A stretch of DNA of 64,000 bases, from contig JAESUZ010005469.1 of assembly GCA_017311185.1 (NCBI GenBank), forward strand, positions 560,001 to 624,000, given 5' to 3'. The stretch comes from Proteles cristata cristata (Eukaryota; Chordata; Mammalia; Carnivora; Hyaenidae). Each line of letters begins with the position of its first letter. Within the stretch, counting starts at the first letter, position 1. The notes under the pieces are model-generated. The model ran no database searches. It was not told the origin of the DNA and saw nothing but the letters and a program-made list of their open reading frames with translations. The translations under genes and the position numbers were made by a program. This document shows, in pieces, positions 1 to 10,389 of the stretch.

Positions 1-1125
1 TTTCTGTTTTAAATTAAAGAAGTCTCTTAGAATAAAATATTTTAGCTTTTTTATTTCTTCACTGTTTGCTCATTCATTTCTTTGTCAAGTATGATCATTT
101 TTGCTTATCACCATGTTTAGTTTTTAAAAGTCACTTAAAATTTCCTGGGTTAGTATTTAAAGTTTGATGAATGAGTTTGAATTCTTTTGAGATTTTCCAG
201 TAAGGTTTGTTTGCATTTAAAGCTAATGAGCACCTTGATTATCAGTGATGTGATCATTGTTTTTGCTAAAATCTTTGGGGGAATTGAAGGTCATAAAAAG
301 CCTTACATGAGACGGTATAGGAGGAAGAAAAGAGTAGGAGAGAGAAATCCAGAGAATTGTGTTGGGGGATATGCTCCAAATTTTGAAATTGTTTTTGTAA
401 GTATATGTATTTGTGGGGAGATAATTACAGTCTTTTTGGGGTTTTCTTTCATCCATTCAGATCTTTGACCTCTGGTATATTGAATAGAATCTCTTCTTCT
501 TGGGGGGGAGATGAGAAAACAGCAACAACTGGATTTTTTTGGCAGTTATTTTTCCTGTCTTCTTAATAACATAATACAGCTGCCTGATGGAATAGTTTCT
601 TTTTTTGTGTATCATAAAGAGGAGAAAGAGAACTACCTTAGAAACATGTTTAAAGCACATGATGAAAATGAAAGGTTTAAAAAAAAAAACCTCTTAGAAT
701 CTATTTTCCTTGTGCCAGGTACCAGATGTTGATGTTGGCAGTGCTTAAGAGGGTCACAGGGCATTTAAAATCACTAGGCTGTGGGGAATAAAATTCCAGG
801 TCTGTTGCACTGAAAATTATTTAAAACTTGTGTTTACCTAGTGGTAACTAGTACAAAAGTACTTGTTCTATATGAGCCCTTCTTAAATAGGTATCTGAGA
901 AATACATGATCGGTGAAATTGCTACAAAATATATATATGTTCCAATGGCTATTGTAGCTTTATCAAGGTTACTGGTTGCATTTGAGTCTCTACTTTTCAA
1001 TGTGAAAAGTAGATTTCTTTCCATTTTGTTAGGCACAAGTGGCCTTACTTTTGAGCTATTTGTTTCATATTAGAAGACATGTTTGTATACATATTATATA
1101 CAGTTATATAAATATGCATAAGAGG
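1..1125. other. Unique AT-rich sequence, no gene seen
   Basis: AT-rich non-coding sequence. Short frames on both strands overlap each other and show no recognisable domain or splice-bordered structure. Nothing else is supported here. Confidence 0.6.
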
Positions 1126-1142
1126 CTTATATACCATACTTA

Positions 1143-1366
1143 TGTTTTAAATGTTATTTATTTTTGAGAGAGAGAGAGGGAGGGAGGGAGGAATGTGACT
1201 GGGGGAGGATCAGAGAGAGGGAGGGAGACACAGAATCCAAGGCAGGCTCCAGGTTCTGAGCTGTCAACACAGAGTCTGATGTGATGCGGGCCTCGAAATC
1301 AAGAACCGTGAGATCATGACCTGAGCCGAAGTCAGATGCTTAACCAACTGAGCCACCCAGATGCCC
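1143..1366 (-). mobile_element. CAN-SINE (SINEC_Fc-like), full length
   Basis: The poly-T/TTTATTT end, GA-rich middle and tRNA-like head ending in GAGCCACCCAGATGCCCC read on the minus strand. A perfect 17-bp duplication CTTATATACCATACTTA flanks it at 1126-1142 and 1367-1383. Confidence 0.93.
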
Positions 1367-1383
1367 CTTATATACCATACTTA

Positions 1384-2756
1384 AATGATATATCCTTTGT
1401 ATATTTAAGTGGAATTTTGAGAACGAGATAGGACCATATGCCTCTTTCTACATAGTTTATTCTTGGGGTGAGCTGAAGTTCCTTTTCTCACTGATAGGAT
1501 TATACAGGAGGAATAAGTTTTCCTGGACCTCCATAGGGTCCTTGACTGGGTCTGAGAATTAGACAAAGATGGCTTAAGAGGAGAAAAGTATAGAAGTTTA
1601 TTTAATTTAAGTTTTATGTGGCTTACAAAAAGTTTATGGAAAACTGTAAGAAATGGAAGACCGAAAGATACAAACCTGAGTATTTTATGCTAGGTTTGAT
1701 GAAGAGTGCATGGTTGTGGAGGAAGTTGATTGGGTAAGAATGTGAAGTAATTATAGTAGACCAGGAGAAACTTAGCAAGACCTGTTTGTTAGAATTCTTT
1801 TTTGCATCCCTTTGTCTTTAGAGGTAAGGATGCACTTTTCCTCTTGCTGTAGGGAGGGCACCTTGCACATGAAGGTTTTATGGCCTATTTCAGGCAACAA
1901 GAGCCAGGGGAAGGTAGAGTGACCGTCTTCTGCCATTTTCGGAAATTCCTTCAGCTTAAGATACTCAGTATGCCAGCCTACTCTATTTTGCGGTAGTGCA
2001 TCCTGAACCTACTCAGGATAATAGGGTAATTTATTATTTAGAAAATAAAATTTGTAAAAATAAAACAGGTTTTTCACAAGAGTACATCTTTATGCTCATT
2101 ATAGGTTATTATTTCTACTGGTTTTGTGGATGTAGCACTGGGAGGTATTAGATGGTGGTCTTACTGAGCTTTTCCAAAGGATTTTAAATTATTTTTTTCT
2201 GTAGTTATATCATTAAAATTTTATTCAAGAAATTTGAATTTATTTATAAATGCAATGGAATTAAATTTTTCTAAGCTATATTTTCTTGTCTTGCCTGAAG
2301 AAACTAGTTTCTTTTTCTGTAGAGAATGAAATATTTTAAATGGTCTAGATGTCAGAAAAAAATGGAAGGAAATAGGCCAGTATGTCATCAGTTGTTGCCT
2401 CTGGATGCTAGGATTATGACTAATTTCTGTTTCTTTATGCTTTTCTACACTTTCAAGATTTTCTGCAGCTAGAGTATGTTGCTTATAGAATCAGAAAAGA
2501 GGAAAATATATATGTGTATTTTAGCAGACTTTCATATGCTTGAGTCAAACATTGCCTGTTCTAATTGCAGAGCCTGGAACCATGGTTTTAGGCAATACAA
2601 AACAGTTCTGTTGATGTTTAGATAGCTTTTAGAGTTACCTGCTTTGGGTTGGTAGTACATACAGTCACGGACTGCCTTCTCATGGAGTTTGCTGGTGACC
2701 AAAGGAAGCAGTTGTGTTCATAACTTAAATGGCAGAAAGGGCTCACCATTGTCATT
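1384..2756. other. No gene; possible decayed LTR at about 1540-2030
   Basis: No coding signal is visible. The part from about 1540 to 2030 has the texture of an ancient antisense LTR (an inverted polyadenylation-like AATAAAC motif near 1597-1606 and GC-richer blocks after it), but I cannot name a family. The rest is AT-rich unique sequence. Confidence 0.35.
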
Positions 2757-2774
2757 ACTGCCACATGGTTCTTT

Positions 2775-2969
2775 TTTTAAGTGTTTATTTATTATTGAGA
2801 GACAGTATGAGCAGGGGAGGGCAGAGGGGGGGAAGACACAGAATCCAAAGCAGGTTCCAGGCTCTGAGCTGTCAGCTCAGACCTCGATGTGGGCTCAAGC
2901 CCACAGACTGCAAGATCATGACCTGAGCCGAAGTCGAATGCTCAACTGACTGAGCCACCCAGGCACCCC
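2775..2969 (-). mobile_element. CAN-SINE (SINEC_Fc-like)
   Basis: Minus-strand SINE with a TTTATTTATT tail complement, GCAGGTTCCAGGCTCTGAGC body and CCACCCAGGCACCCC head. A perfect 18-bp duplication ACTGCCACATGGTTCTTT lies at 2757-2774 and 2970-2987. Confidence 0.93.
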
Positions 2970-3289
2970 ACTGCCACATGGTTCTTTACCTTCTATCTCT
3001 CATGTACATATGTATTCTGTGCTATAAGTTTATTATATTTATGATGCCCATTCAATGTATTTGTGCAGTGGAAATGGATTTACAAGGTGGTGGGAGGAAT
3101 TGTGAGGTAATTTCACAGTTTCCTCTATCACATTTATACAGTTTAGTGGACAGTGCAAAATGAATACCTGCCTGCTGGGTGGATATGCTTAAGATTCTAT
3201 TTTGATTCATAAAGTCCTTAGCTTCATTTTGAATGTCACTTCTAGTTGGAGGAATTTCTTTAAACATAATGTTATTTGGAAAAATTGCA

Positions 3290-3460
3290 TAGAAGATTGG
3301 TGTTTGAACCCAGAAGATTGCTTTGCTACTTTTTAAGTGTGATCTTGAGGCTAGTACTTTTCACCTCTGAACTTTGTTGTCCTCATCTGTAAAATGGGGA
3401 TAGTAATAATAATGCCTTCCATTAGGATCCCTTAGGGAACATATGAAAGTCTTTTGTAAA
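3290..3460 (+). repeat. MIR/MIRb fragment
   Basis: Contains a diverged MIR core (a copy of CCTCATCTGTAAAATGGGGATAATAATA at 3371-3401) preceded by the usual 'accttgggcaagtcac'-like segment. It is ancient and strongly diverged. Confidence 0.7.
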
Positions 3461-3774
3461 TCTATATATGTTTCATTTGTTGACCAAGCTACTCTTGGCA
3501 AGCTACCTAAATTTGAATGGAAGTGATTTGGATCATATCCCTGAGTTCACAGCCTAGAGCCAAATTGTATATGTCTATTCTGCTTAGATGAGGGGAGGTC
3601 AAAGATGTATGATTTTAATCTTATTTTTGTGAGAGGCTATGCCTATTTTAACCCCCATAGCTTCCATTAAAATACTCAAAAATAATCCTTCATTTTCTTT
3701 TCTTAATTACTTGGCAGAAATTTAGAATTTAAAGAGAGAAACTAGTAACAACCAATCTTTCCTTCATATTCCAG

Positions 3775-3864
3775 ATCAACGAAAGGGATTCTTGGGTCCT
3801 GGAGACCAAAGAAAGAATCATCAGGAATGCTCAGGGTGAATTGATGGATTGCAGAGCAAGGCTG
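3775..3864 (+). CDS. Candidate exon, 90 nt, unknown product
   Basis: A good pyrimidine-rich acceptor (CTTTCCTTCATATTCCAG) precedes 90 nt that are open in one frame only, phase 0 at both ends, followed by a GTAATT donor of moderate quality. The 30-residue peptide is charged and helix-like; it begins INERDSWVLETKERI and ends LMDCRARL. The other two frames contain stops. I recognise no family. A second candidate exon in a compatible phase begins at 3951, but the 86-nt gap is short for an intron. It could equally be chance, since intronic DNA contains many such pairs. No neighbouring gene context supports it. Confidence 0.22.
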
Positions 3865-3950
3865 GTAATTATTTTCATCGAGCTAAAACATGAACTTAAT
3901 ATATGGGAGCAGGGCTAGATAAAAATTGGGATTTGGATGTCTTCCCCCAG

Positions 3951-4093
3951 GCCCTGATGGATATCCACACTTGCCTTCTGGAGGCAGCCTTCTCTTTGGT
4001 GGGATTGCTTTCCTTTCTTTACTGGGACTTGACTTGGATTTTCATGCCCAACCATGGCAGACCTCTTGTTTTGGTTGTCCTGGGCAACTGTTG
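3951..4093 (+). CDS. Candidate exon, 143 nt, unknown product
   Basis: Bordered by an acceptor-like GTCTTCCCCCAG and a TTG|GTAAGA donor. Two frames stay open. The phase-0 frame (starting ALMDIHTCLLEAAF) is hydrophobic and would resemble a membrane segment. The other open frame begins GPDGYPHLPSGGSLLFGG. Having two open frames lowers the weight of either. No homology is recognised. The segment may be an exon of a non-coding or lineage-specific transcript, or chance. Confidence 0.18.
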
Positions 4094-4206
4094 GTAAGAA
4101 TATATTTTTGTTTAGGTCAGCCAGCTTTTAGCGCTTAGTTTCTCAAGAGTTTTCATCTGTTTACTAGATACTGACACACTGCACGCATCTTGGGATTCAA
4201 ATTTCT

Positions 4207-4412
4207 TTTTTTTTTTTTTATTTCTAGGATAGAGAGAGACAGCGTGAACAGGGGAGGGTCAGAGAGAGAGGGAGACACAGACTCTGAATCAGGCTCCAGG
4301 CTCTGAGCTGGCAGTCAGCACAGAGCCCGACGCGGGGCTCGAACCCACGAACCGCGAGATCATGACCTAAGTGAAAGCCGGACGCTTAACCGACAAAGCC
4401 ACCCAGGCGCCC
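4207..4412 (-). mobile_element. CAN-SINE, young subfamily
   Basis: Carries the young-subfamily markers: TTTCTAGG at the tail junction, AGCGTGAACAGGGGAGGGTC, GAGCTGGCAGTCAGCAC and GACCTAAGTGAAAG. A perfect 15-bp duplication GGGATTCAAATTTCT lies at 4192-4206 and 4413-4427. Confidence 0.94.
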
Positions 4413-4504
4413 GGGATTCAAATTTCTAGAATTAGCAAGCTCTAGCTTTTGGACTTTTTTGTGACACTTTTACCAAGTGCACACCTTAGGTGGCCTAGGA
4501 GGTT

Positions 4505-4632
4505 TCTCTCTCTCTCTCCCTCCCTCCTCCTCTCCCTCCCTCCCTCCCTCCCTCCTCCCTCCTTCCATCCTTCCTTCCTTCCTTCCTTCCTTCCTTCCTT
4601 CCTTCCTTCCTTCCTTCCTTTTCTTTCTTTCA
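4505..4632. repeat. CT-rich and (TTCC)n microsatellite
   Basis: About 128 bp of pyrimidines: CT, then CCCT, then about 12 uninterrupted TTCC units at 4570-4620. It directly abuts the A-tail end of the minus-strand SINE that follows, so it probably grew from that tail. Frames through it encode Ser/Pro/Phe or Lys/Glu/Gly repeats and are not genes. Confidence 0.95.
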
Positions 4633-4820
4633 TGTTAGTTTATTTGGGGGAGGGGGAGAGCGAGCCTGTGTGTGAGAGCTGGAGAGGGCCACAGAGAAAA
4701 GGAGAGAAAGAATCCCATGTAGGCTCCACACTCGGGGCTTGATCTCATGAACTGCCAGATTATGACCTGAGCCAAAATCAAGAGTCAGACGCTGAACCAA
4801 CTGAGCCACCCAGGCACCCC
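4630..4820 (-). mobile_element. CAN-SINE (SINEC_Fc-like), older copy
   Basis: TAGTTTATTTGGG start, TGTAGGCTCCACACTCGGGGCTT body and CCACCCAGGCACCCC end. The duplication is only suggested: GGAGGTTT near 4498 and GGAGATTT near 4823 would include the microsatellite as the expanded tail. Confidence 0.88.
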
Positions 4821-4984
4821 AAGGAGATTTGATTTTTTAAGGCTAACATGTGTTGATTGTTCATAACTTCTTAGTGTGCTATGTTGTGAAAGATTATAAG
4901 CCCATAATGAGATTTAGTGACATGATTATTTAGTGATGTGTGTTTGGTATGGGTTGAGAGGGGCTCACATATATTTTCAATCCA

Positions 4985-5240
4985 TAGTACATGAGAGCTC
5001 ATCTAATCTACACTGCTGTCAGCCCCAACCCGTCCATTATAAAGTGAGGAAATTGGATACCTAGAGAGAAGAAACTATGTGCAGATCATCAGAGCCACAA
5101 ATGGACTTGATCTCAAGTTTTCTGGGTTCATGTTGCTTGTTAGTTTATGGAGATAAGTAGCTACCCTATGGGATTTGGAAAGGATTAGATCCAAAAAAAT
5201 ATATATTAAGAGGCAGGAACAGTGACCGACACAGAATAAT
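4985..5240 (+). repeat. MIR-like fragment
   Basis: Shows a decayed 'cattttacagatgaggaaactgag' core as ATTATAAAGTGAGGAAATTG near 5037, followed by a 'tagcacagtgactggcacagaataa'-like tail near 5220-5240. Divergence is high and the borders are approximate. Confidence 0.5.
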
Positions 5241-5383
5241 ACTTAAAGGATGAAAGCTACCATCACTGTCCTCTTCTTTTTTACTACTTAGTAGTGCTAT
5301 CATTATTACCACTGTCGTGTTTTATAAGATAGTCGAACAGTTCTTTGCTGTGTGCCACCTTGTAGAAGCCCGGTTTATTATGA

Positions 5384-5579
5384 CTGCACCTAGGTGGTTT
5401 AGTCAGTTGAGTGTCCAATTCTTGATTTCAGCTCAGATCATGATCCCAGAGTCATGGAATTGAGGCCCGTGTTGGGCTCCATGCTGAGTGTTCAGTCTGC
5501 TTGAAATTCTCTCTCTGCCCTATTCCCCCACTCACTCACTCATTCTCTCTTTCTCTCTCTGCCTTAAAAAAAAAAAAAG
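5384..5579 (+). mobile_element. CAN-SINE, plus strand, older copy
   Basis: Plus-strand head TGCACCTAGGTGGTTTAG, GATCATGATCCCAGAGTCATGG, GGGCTCCATGCTGAG and CT-rich middle, ending in an A12 tail. No clear duplication remains. Confidence 0.88.
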
Positions 5580-6150
5580 ATTCCACAATGTTTGGCACTT
5601 TTGACTTCTGTATTGACCCATAAAATGTATTGGCAAAAGATAATTGATAATTTGCAGCCTAATTTTGGATTTTGTACATTTTTTGTGTATTAATGGATTG
5701 GTAATATTTCTAATTTTGTATTTTGTAAAATGTGATTCTCCTGAAGTGCGTCCCCTTAACAGCAGGGATTCTGTGGAATCATGATTCATGGCTCACAGTC
5801 TCCTATACTTCCTTGTTTCCTTAGACATCTACATGGAATATGTAATATTTCAAGTATTTAAGTTTCCTAATCCTGTCAGCACAGAGCTTTCAGTTGGAAG
5901 ACTTTTTGTTATGAAATATATTCTGATGTAACTATTGAAAAGATCAGACTTTTGAGGAATTTCTAATGACATGGGAATATACTCACAATATATGAATTGA
6001 AAAGAAGTGGACACAAAACTATAAATAGTATGCCAACTTTGTGGTGCATAAAGAGAGATATATATATATAAAGAAGAAATGCTGGAAGGAAATGTATCAA
6101 ATGACTAATAATAACATTTTCTGTTCTCTGGGTAAATTAATAACAGTTTT
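5580..6150. other. AT-rich unique sequence, no gene
   Basis: No coding signal. Contains a short TATATATATA run near 6057-6071. Nothing else is recognisable. Confidence 0.55.
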
Positions 6151-6168
6151 TAGAAATTTTTACAAATA

Positions 6169-6350
6169 GGGGCGCCTCGGTGGCTTAGTAGGTTAAGTAT
6201 CTGACTTCAACTCAGATCATAATCTCCTAGTTCCTGAGTTTCAGTCTCTCTGCTGTCAGTGCAGAGCATGCTTGGGATCTTCCATCTCCTTCTTTCTGCT
6301 CTTACCCCACTAAGTGTGTATGCTTGTCTCCCTTACAAATAATCTTAAGA
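6169..6350 (+). mobile_element. CAN-SINE, plus strand, diverged
   Basis: Starts GGGGCGCCTCGGTGGCTTAG and keeps the tRNA-like part and CT-rich middle. Imperfect flanks AAATTTTTACAAATA (from about 6154) and GAATTTTTTTACAAAAA (from about 6350) look like a decayed target duplication. Confidence 0.88.
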
Positions 6351-6534
6351 ATTTTTTTACAAAAAGTTTTTAAACTTTCTGTGAATTACCTGCTATTCAC
6401 TTCTTATACTTTAGATGAATTATTTAAGAGGAAAGAAATTAAGTCATTTGTGCCTTGGTAAGGTAGTGATTGGTGAATGCCTCTTTGTCTTATTCTAGGT
6501 CTAACTCTGATTCAGTTAGTCTCTGGGAGTGTAG

Positions 6535-6720
6535 TTTAGTAGGAAGAGTGTAGTCTGGTAGGCTTGGGTTTCCAGCCCACTACCTTCATTTAAGAGGATT
6601 GGGACTGGGCACGTTGCCTCTCTGAGCTTTAGTTGTCATTGAATTGGGATGCCATCTCCTTTGCAAGGTTTCTTAATTCTGAAAGCAGCTTGCTCTGAGA
6701 GGTGCTTAGTAAATATGTGC
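6535..6720 (+). repeat. MIR/MIRb fragment
   Basis: Order of MIR motifs: GGCTTGGGTTTCCAGCCC, CACGTTGCCTCTCTGAGCTTTAG, then GAGGTGCTTAGTAAATATG at the 3' end. Diverged ancient copy. Confidence 0.65.
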
Positions 6721-7462
6721 TGCTTTTTGCCTCCCAACCAGTACACTTACCTCCCAATTCCCTCCCCTGAATTCCACAAGGATCAATTCAATGAATAAAG
6801 GAACTTAGAAAAAAGTTTTAGTGTCATACTAATATTTTCAATGGTTTGCCTTTTCAATTATCTTTTTACTGTAAGTCTTATATCCTTGGGAGCCAAACTC
6901 ATGGTAATCAAGAAGTGTCTCACTTCAAAGGGTGAGAAAACTGAGCAAACCAAAATAATGATGTGTTCTCTCTAGCAATATGTGTGAGCATGCCTCTCCT
7001 CTAGGACTGGCCTGGGAATGTTGAGTGGAAGCATCACCATCCACCAGTCCCTGGCAGTGATGGGGAGGGTGTGGGGAGGACTCTGGGGCTGAGCAGGATT
7101 TATCATTGCAGGGCCGTCTGGCCTTCCCTGAACATTCTTTTCCCTTCCAGGATTCCTGTAATTGTCATCAGATGGCTCAGTCTCCCAAATGTTTCTGGCA
7201 CTGCAGTGACTTTTGGAGTGTGTGTGTGTGTGTATGTGTGTGTGTGTTTATGTGTGTGTGTGTGTTTAAAACCAGAGTTAGTTTGTGTCTGTTCTGTGGT
7301 GTGTAGATGCATGCAGATCAGGTGTCTCAGGGAATATAAAGAAATCACTCAGATGTAGATTCCTCCTTACTATCTTCTCTTGAGCCTTCCCAATTTCTTT
7401 ACTGAGTCTTTTTCACCTCACCTGTTTTAAAGGGAAAAAAATAAGTGAGGGAAGATGTAGGC
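6721..7462. other. Unique sequence with a TG repeat, no gene
   Basis: Apart from the TG repeat, no coding or repeat family is recognised. A pyrimidine-rich acceptor-like CATTCTTTTCCCTTCCAG occurs at 7133-7150, but no matching donor or conserved frame is seen. Confidence 0.5.
7218..7266. repeat. (TG)n microsatellite, interrupted
   Basis: TG repeats broken by TATG and TTTATG interruptions over about 48 bp. The overlapping frames encode Val/Cys or His/Thr runs and are not genes. Confidence 0.95.
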
Positions 7463-7478
7463 AGTGGTAATACTTTCT

Positions 7479-7697
7479 TTTTTTTTAAGTTTAAAGTTTA
7501 TTTTTGAGAGAGAGAGCAAGTGACTGACGGGGTGTGGGGTGGGGGGTGGGCAGCAGCAGAGAGGGAGAGAGAATTCCAAGCAGGCTCTGCACTTAGCACA
7601 GAGCCTGACACGGGACTTGAACTGATCAATGTTAGATCATGACCTAAGCTGAAATCAAGAGTCAGATGCTTAACCAACGGAACCACCCCAGTGCCTT
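7479..7697 (-). mobile_element. CAN-SINE, minus strand
   Basis: Poly-T, AAAGTTTATTTTTGAGAGAGAG, CAAGCAGGCTCTGCACTTAG and AACCACCCCAGTGCC. Imperfect duplication AGTGGTAATACTTTC at 7463-7477 against AGTGGTCCTATTTTC at 7698-7712. The middle has an expanded G-rich GGGGTGTGGGGTGGGGGG stretch. Confidence 0.9.
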
Positions 7698-8060
7698 AGT
7701 GGTCCTATTTTCAACTATAGTCAGCTGACCTCTTGGTCTCATTACTTGGTGACTTTAATAGAGCATTGATTGCATGCCATCTATTGCATGGGTCTACTAA
7801 AGCCTCAGGGAGTTTGAGAGTTGGATAGTGAGCAAACCCTGTGAAGACTGATTCAGTCTTGAACTCTCCCTGGGCATGGAAGAAAAGGGGGCATGTGAGA
7901 TAGACCCTGAACTTCCTCTGATAAAATTTGAATGACAGAAATTAGAGCACTAAGTGGCAACCAAGTATTCAGGTAGAAAGAACAACCCAAAAGTATTGAG
8001 GAAAAGATGATATGTGTCAAGAAGGAGTATGTTATGCAGCTTAGTTTAAAAATGAGAAAA

Positions 8061-8270
8061 TGGGGCACCTGGCTAGCTCAGTGGGTTAAGTGTCTGACCT
8101 TGGCTTAGGTCATGATCTCATGGTTCATGAGTTTGAGTACTGCATGGAGCTCTGTGCTGTCAGCGCAGAACCCACTATGGATCCTCTGTCCCCCTCCCTC
8201 TACACCTCCCCCCTCCCCCCTCTCTTAATCTCTCTCAATAAAATAAGTAAACATTAAAATAAATAAGTAA
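8061..8270 (+). mobile_element. CAN-SINE, plus strand
   Basis: GGGGCACCTGGCTAGCTCAG head, GTCATGATCTCATGGTTCATG, GCTGTCAGCGCAGAACCC, C-rich middle and AATAAGTAAACATT tail. AAAATGAG-like flanks occur on both sides. Confidence 0.9.
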
Positions 8271-8287
8271 ATGAAAATGAAAAAAGT

Positions 8288-8392
8288 TCCAGAGTGCGTG
8301 GCTGGCTTAGTCAGTAGAGTATGTGACTGTTGATTTTAGGATTGTGAGTTCAAGCCCCATGTTGGGTGTGGAACCTACTTCAGGAAAAATGG
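8288..8392 (+). mobile_element. Short old-type CAN-SINE (SINEC_old-like)
   Basis: Only the tRNA-like part is present (GTGCGTGGCTGGCTTAG, GAGTTCAAGCCCCATGTTGGG, AGCCTACTT-like end) without the long CT-rich middle. This is the short ancestral type. It lies directly downstream of one SINE and upstream of another similar copy. Confidence 0.75.
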
Positions 8393-8496
8393 GGGTGCCT
8401 GGCTGGTTCAGAAGGTGGAGCATGCAACTCTTGATCTCTGAGTTTAAGCCCTGAGTTGGGTACAGAGATTACTTAGAAAATAAAATCTTAAAAAAT
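8393..8496 (+). mobile_element. Short old-type CAN-SINE (SINEC_old-like)
   Basis: GGGTGCCTGGCTGGTTCAG start, GAGTTTAAGCCCTGAGTTGGG and an ATTACTTAGAAAATAAAATC tail. It forms a head-to-tail run of three SINEs with the two preceding copies. Confidence 0.78.
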
Positions 8497-8559
8497 GAGG
8501 AAAGTTTCATAAATTTGTATTCATACTTTGAATAGATGTCAGCCTAATGATTCCAATTT

Positions 8560-8776
8560 AAATTTTTTTAATGTTCATTTATTTTTGAGAGAGAGAGAGA
8601 GAGAGTCTGAGCATAAGTTGGGGATGGGCAGGGAGAGAGGGAGACACAGAATTTGAAGCAGGCTCCAGGGTCTGAGCTATCAGCATAGAGCCTGAGTGGG
8701 GCTCCCAACTCAGAACGATGAGATCATGACCTAGGCTGAAGTCAGATGCTTATCTGACTGAGCCACCCAGGCGCAC
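8560..8776 (-). mobile_element. CAN-SINE, minus strand
   Basis: AATGTTCATTTATTTTTGAGAG start, GCAGGCTCCAGGGTCTGAGC body, GAGCCACCCAGGCGCA end. 17-bp duplication CCTAATGATTCCAATTT at 8543-8559 and 8777-8793. Confidence 0.93.
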
Positions 8777-8793
8777 CCTAATGATTCCAATTT

Positions 8794-9555
8794 TAGGATA
8801 AATGCTGTTTGTAAAGTTAAGATACAGAAGGAATGGTCTGTGTCCTCAAAGACTATTGCATTCTGAGCTTTTCAAGGTATTTGAATTTTCCTTCGTCATA
8901 AGTTTATAACCAAAAATCTAAATACAGGAAGATATTTTGGATAGGGATACCTTTTTTTTTTTTTTTTTTAAATCAAGTAAGCTCCTGTAATTTGACTTTC
9001 ACTGCTTTTCTAGGAAGGGAAAATTGCCTAAATGAGAAGACAGCTAATTTTTTAAAAAATGGAATGATTGATGCATCTAGACCTGCATGCTTTCCCACCC
9101 TTTGACTCCCTAAGTAGAGACTGAGTAGAGAGGTGAGGTTGGGCAGGATTGTGCAACTATATCATATTGAGAAATGTAAAATTGAAAAGAACTGTCATAG
9201 TTTCTTCTGAATGATGTTGTTGGCTGAGATATTGTGATTTTTAAAAGCTGCGTTGCTTTACTGACTCTTACTCCTTTAACTAGTAAAATAGTTCACTGCA
9301 TTCTGGTGCTCCTATTGTCTAATAGTGAAATGTTCTGTAAACTCACAGGGACCTAGATGGTGATGTTAACTGTTGACTTCTTTTCATAAAACTGCCCCTT
9401 TACTGTTGTCCTATGAATCTTTAAAAACTATTGAGCTCAATACCGATGGCTACCCTAGGGCCATCTTAACTCTCTCTTCTGCAATGTCTGGGAGTGGGGA
9501 ATGGGAGCAGGAAAGCCATGGCAATAATGGGAGATAACTCTCTGTTAATATAAGA
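8794..9555. other. Unique sequence, no gene
   Basis: No gene or repeat family recognised apart from a poly-T run at 8953-8969. Confidence 0.5.
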
Positions 9556-9905
9556 AAAGTCAAGTTGTGATGATTTTGTTTCCCTTGGCAGTGATTGATT
9601 TAAGAATGGGTATGTGACTAAGTTCTGGCCAGTAGTTTGTAAAAGAAGGTCTGCTGGGAGAGGGTAGTGAAAGTCTCCCATATGGAATGAAAAAACCAGT
9701 TATGGCTTGGAATTTGGCCGTGATGCTTACTGAGGCAGTGAGCAAGCATGAGGATGGACACTATGATAGGAAAGGCAGAGCTGGTGTCATTGACATCCTG
9801 ACTACTTAACTGATTCTGTGAGAGAACTAACAACGTAAGCTGTTATAAACTGGATTTTCTCTTACCTGGGCTCGGCCTAATTTCTATCTAATAAAATGCT
9901 CTGTG
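9556..9905. repeat. Possible ancient LTR-like repeat
   Basis: Phrases such as GTGATTGATTTAAGAATGGGTATGTGAC and a closing AATAAAATG resemble a mammal-wide ancient interspersed repeat that I remember in this order, but I cannot assign a family. Borders are approximate. Confidence 0.35.
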
Positions 9906-9911
9906 CTTTAA

Positions 9912-9939
9912 AAAAACTTTATGTTTATTTATATTTTAG

Positions 9940-9974
<35 letters not shown>

Positions 9975-10144
9975 ACATGAATGGAAGAGAGCCAGAGTGA
10001 GACAGAGAATCTGAGAATCAGAAGCAGCCTTCAGGCTCTGGGCTGTCAGCACAGAGCCCGACATGGGGCTCCAACTTATGAACCGTGAGATCATGACCTG
10101 AGCCAAAGTTGGATACTTAACTGACTGAGCAACCCAGGCACCCC
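9912..10144 (-). mobile_element. CAN-SINE, minus strand, with CA/GA expansion
   Basis: TTTATGTTTATTTATATTTTAG start, (CA)n(GA)n expansion at 9940-9974, GGCTGTCAGCACAGAGCCCG and CAACCCAGGCACCCC. No perfect duplication found. Confidence 0.92.
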
Positions 10145-10261
10145 AGTGCTTCTAATGCTTTAATAATGCCTTTTTTATTATCTTCAGATCTGTGAAGTAG
10201 TTTTTAAAATCTATATGCCACCTAATCCACTATATATCAACTAAAGTATTTTTTATTTTAG

Positions 10262-10389
10262 ACAAGTATTCATTTTTGGTGGGATTCAAAACATTTTTAA
10301 CTGTCCCTTCCCAAATCAGATACACTTCTGCCAGTGAAATAACTCTTGCAAACCATCTCATTTTCACCACTGATGGAACCTTGGTGAAG
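10262..10389 (+). CDS. Candidate exon, 128 nt, unknown product
   Basis: The acceptor TTTTTTATTTTAG precedes 128 nt that are open in one frame only, entering with two bases of a split codon and ending in phase 0, followed by a strong AAG|GTATGT donor. The peptide contains QIRYTSASEITLANHLIF and ends TTDGTLVK, a pattern like a beta-strand/turn unit, but I recognise no family. The two other frames contain stops. This is the most exon-like segment in the window by splice sites and composition. It could still be a chance pair. It does not chain in phase with 3775-3864. Confidence 0.33.
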
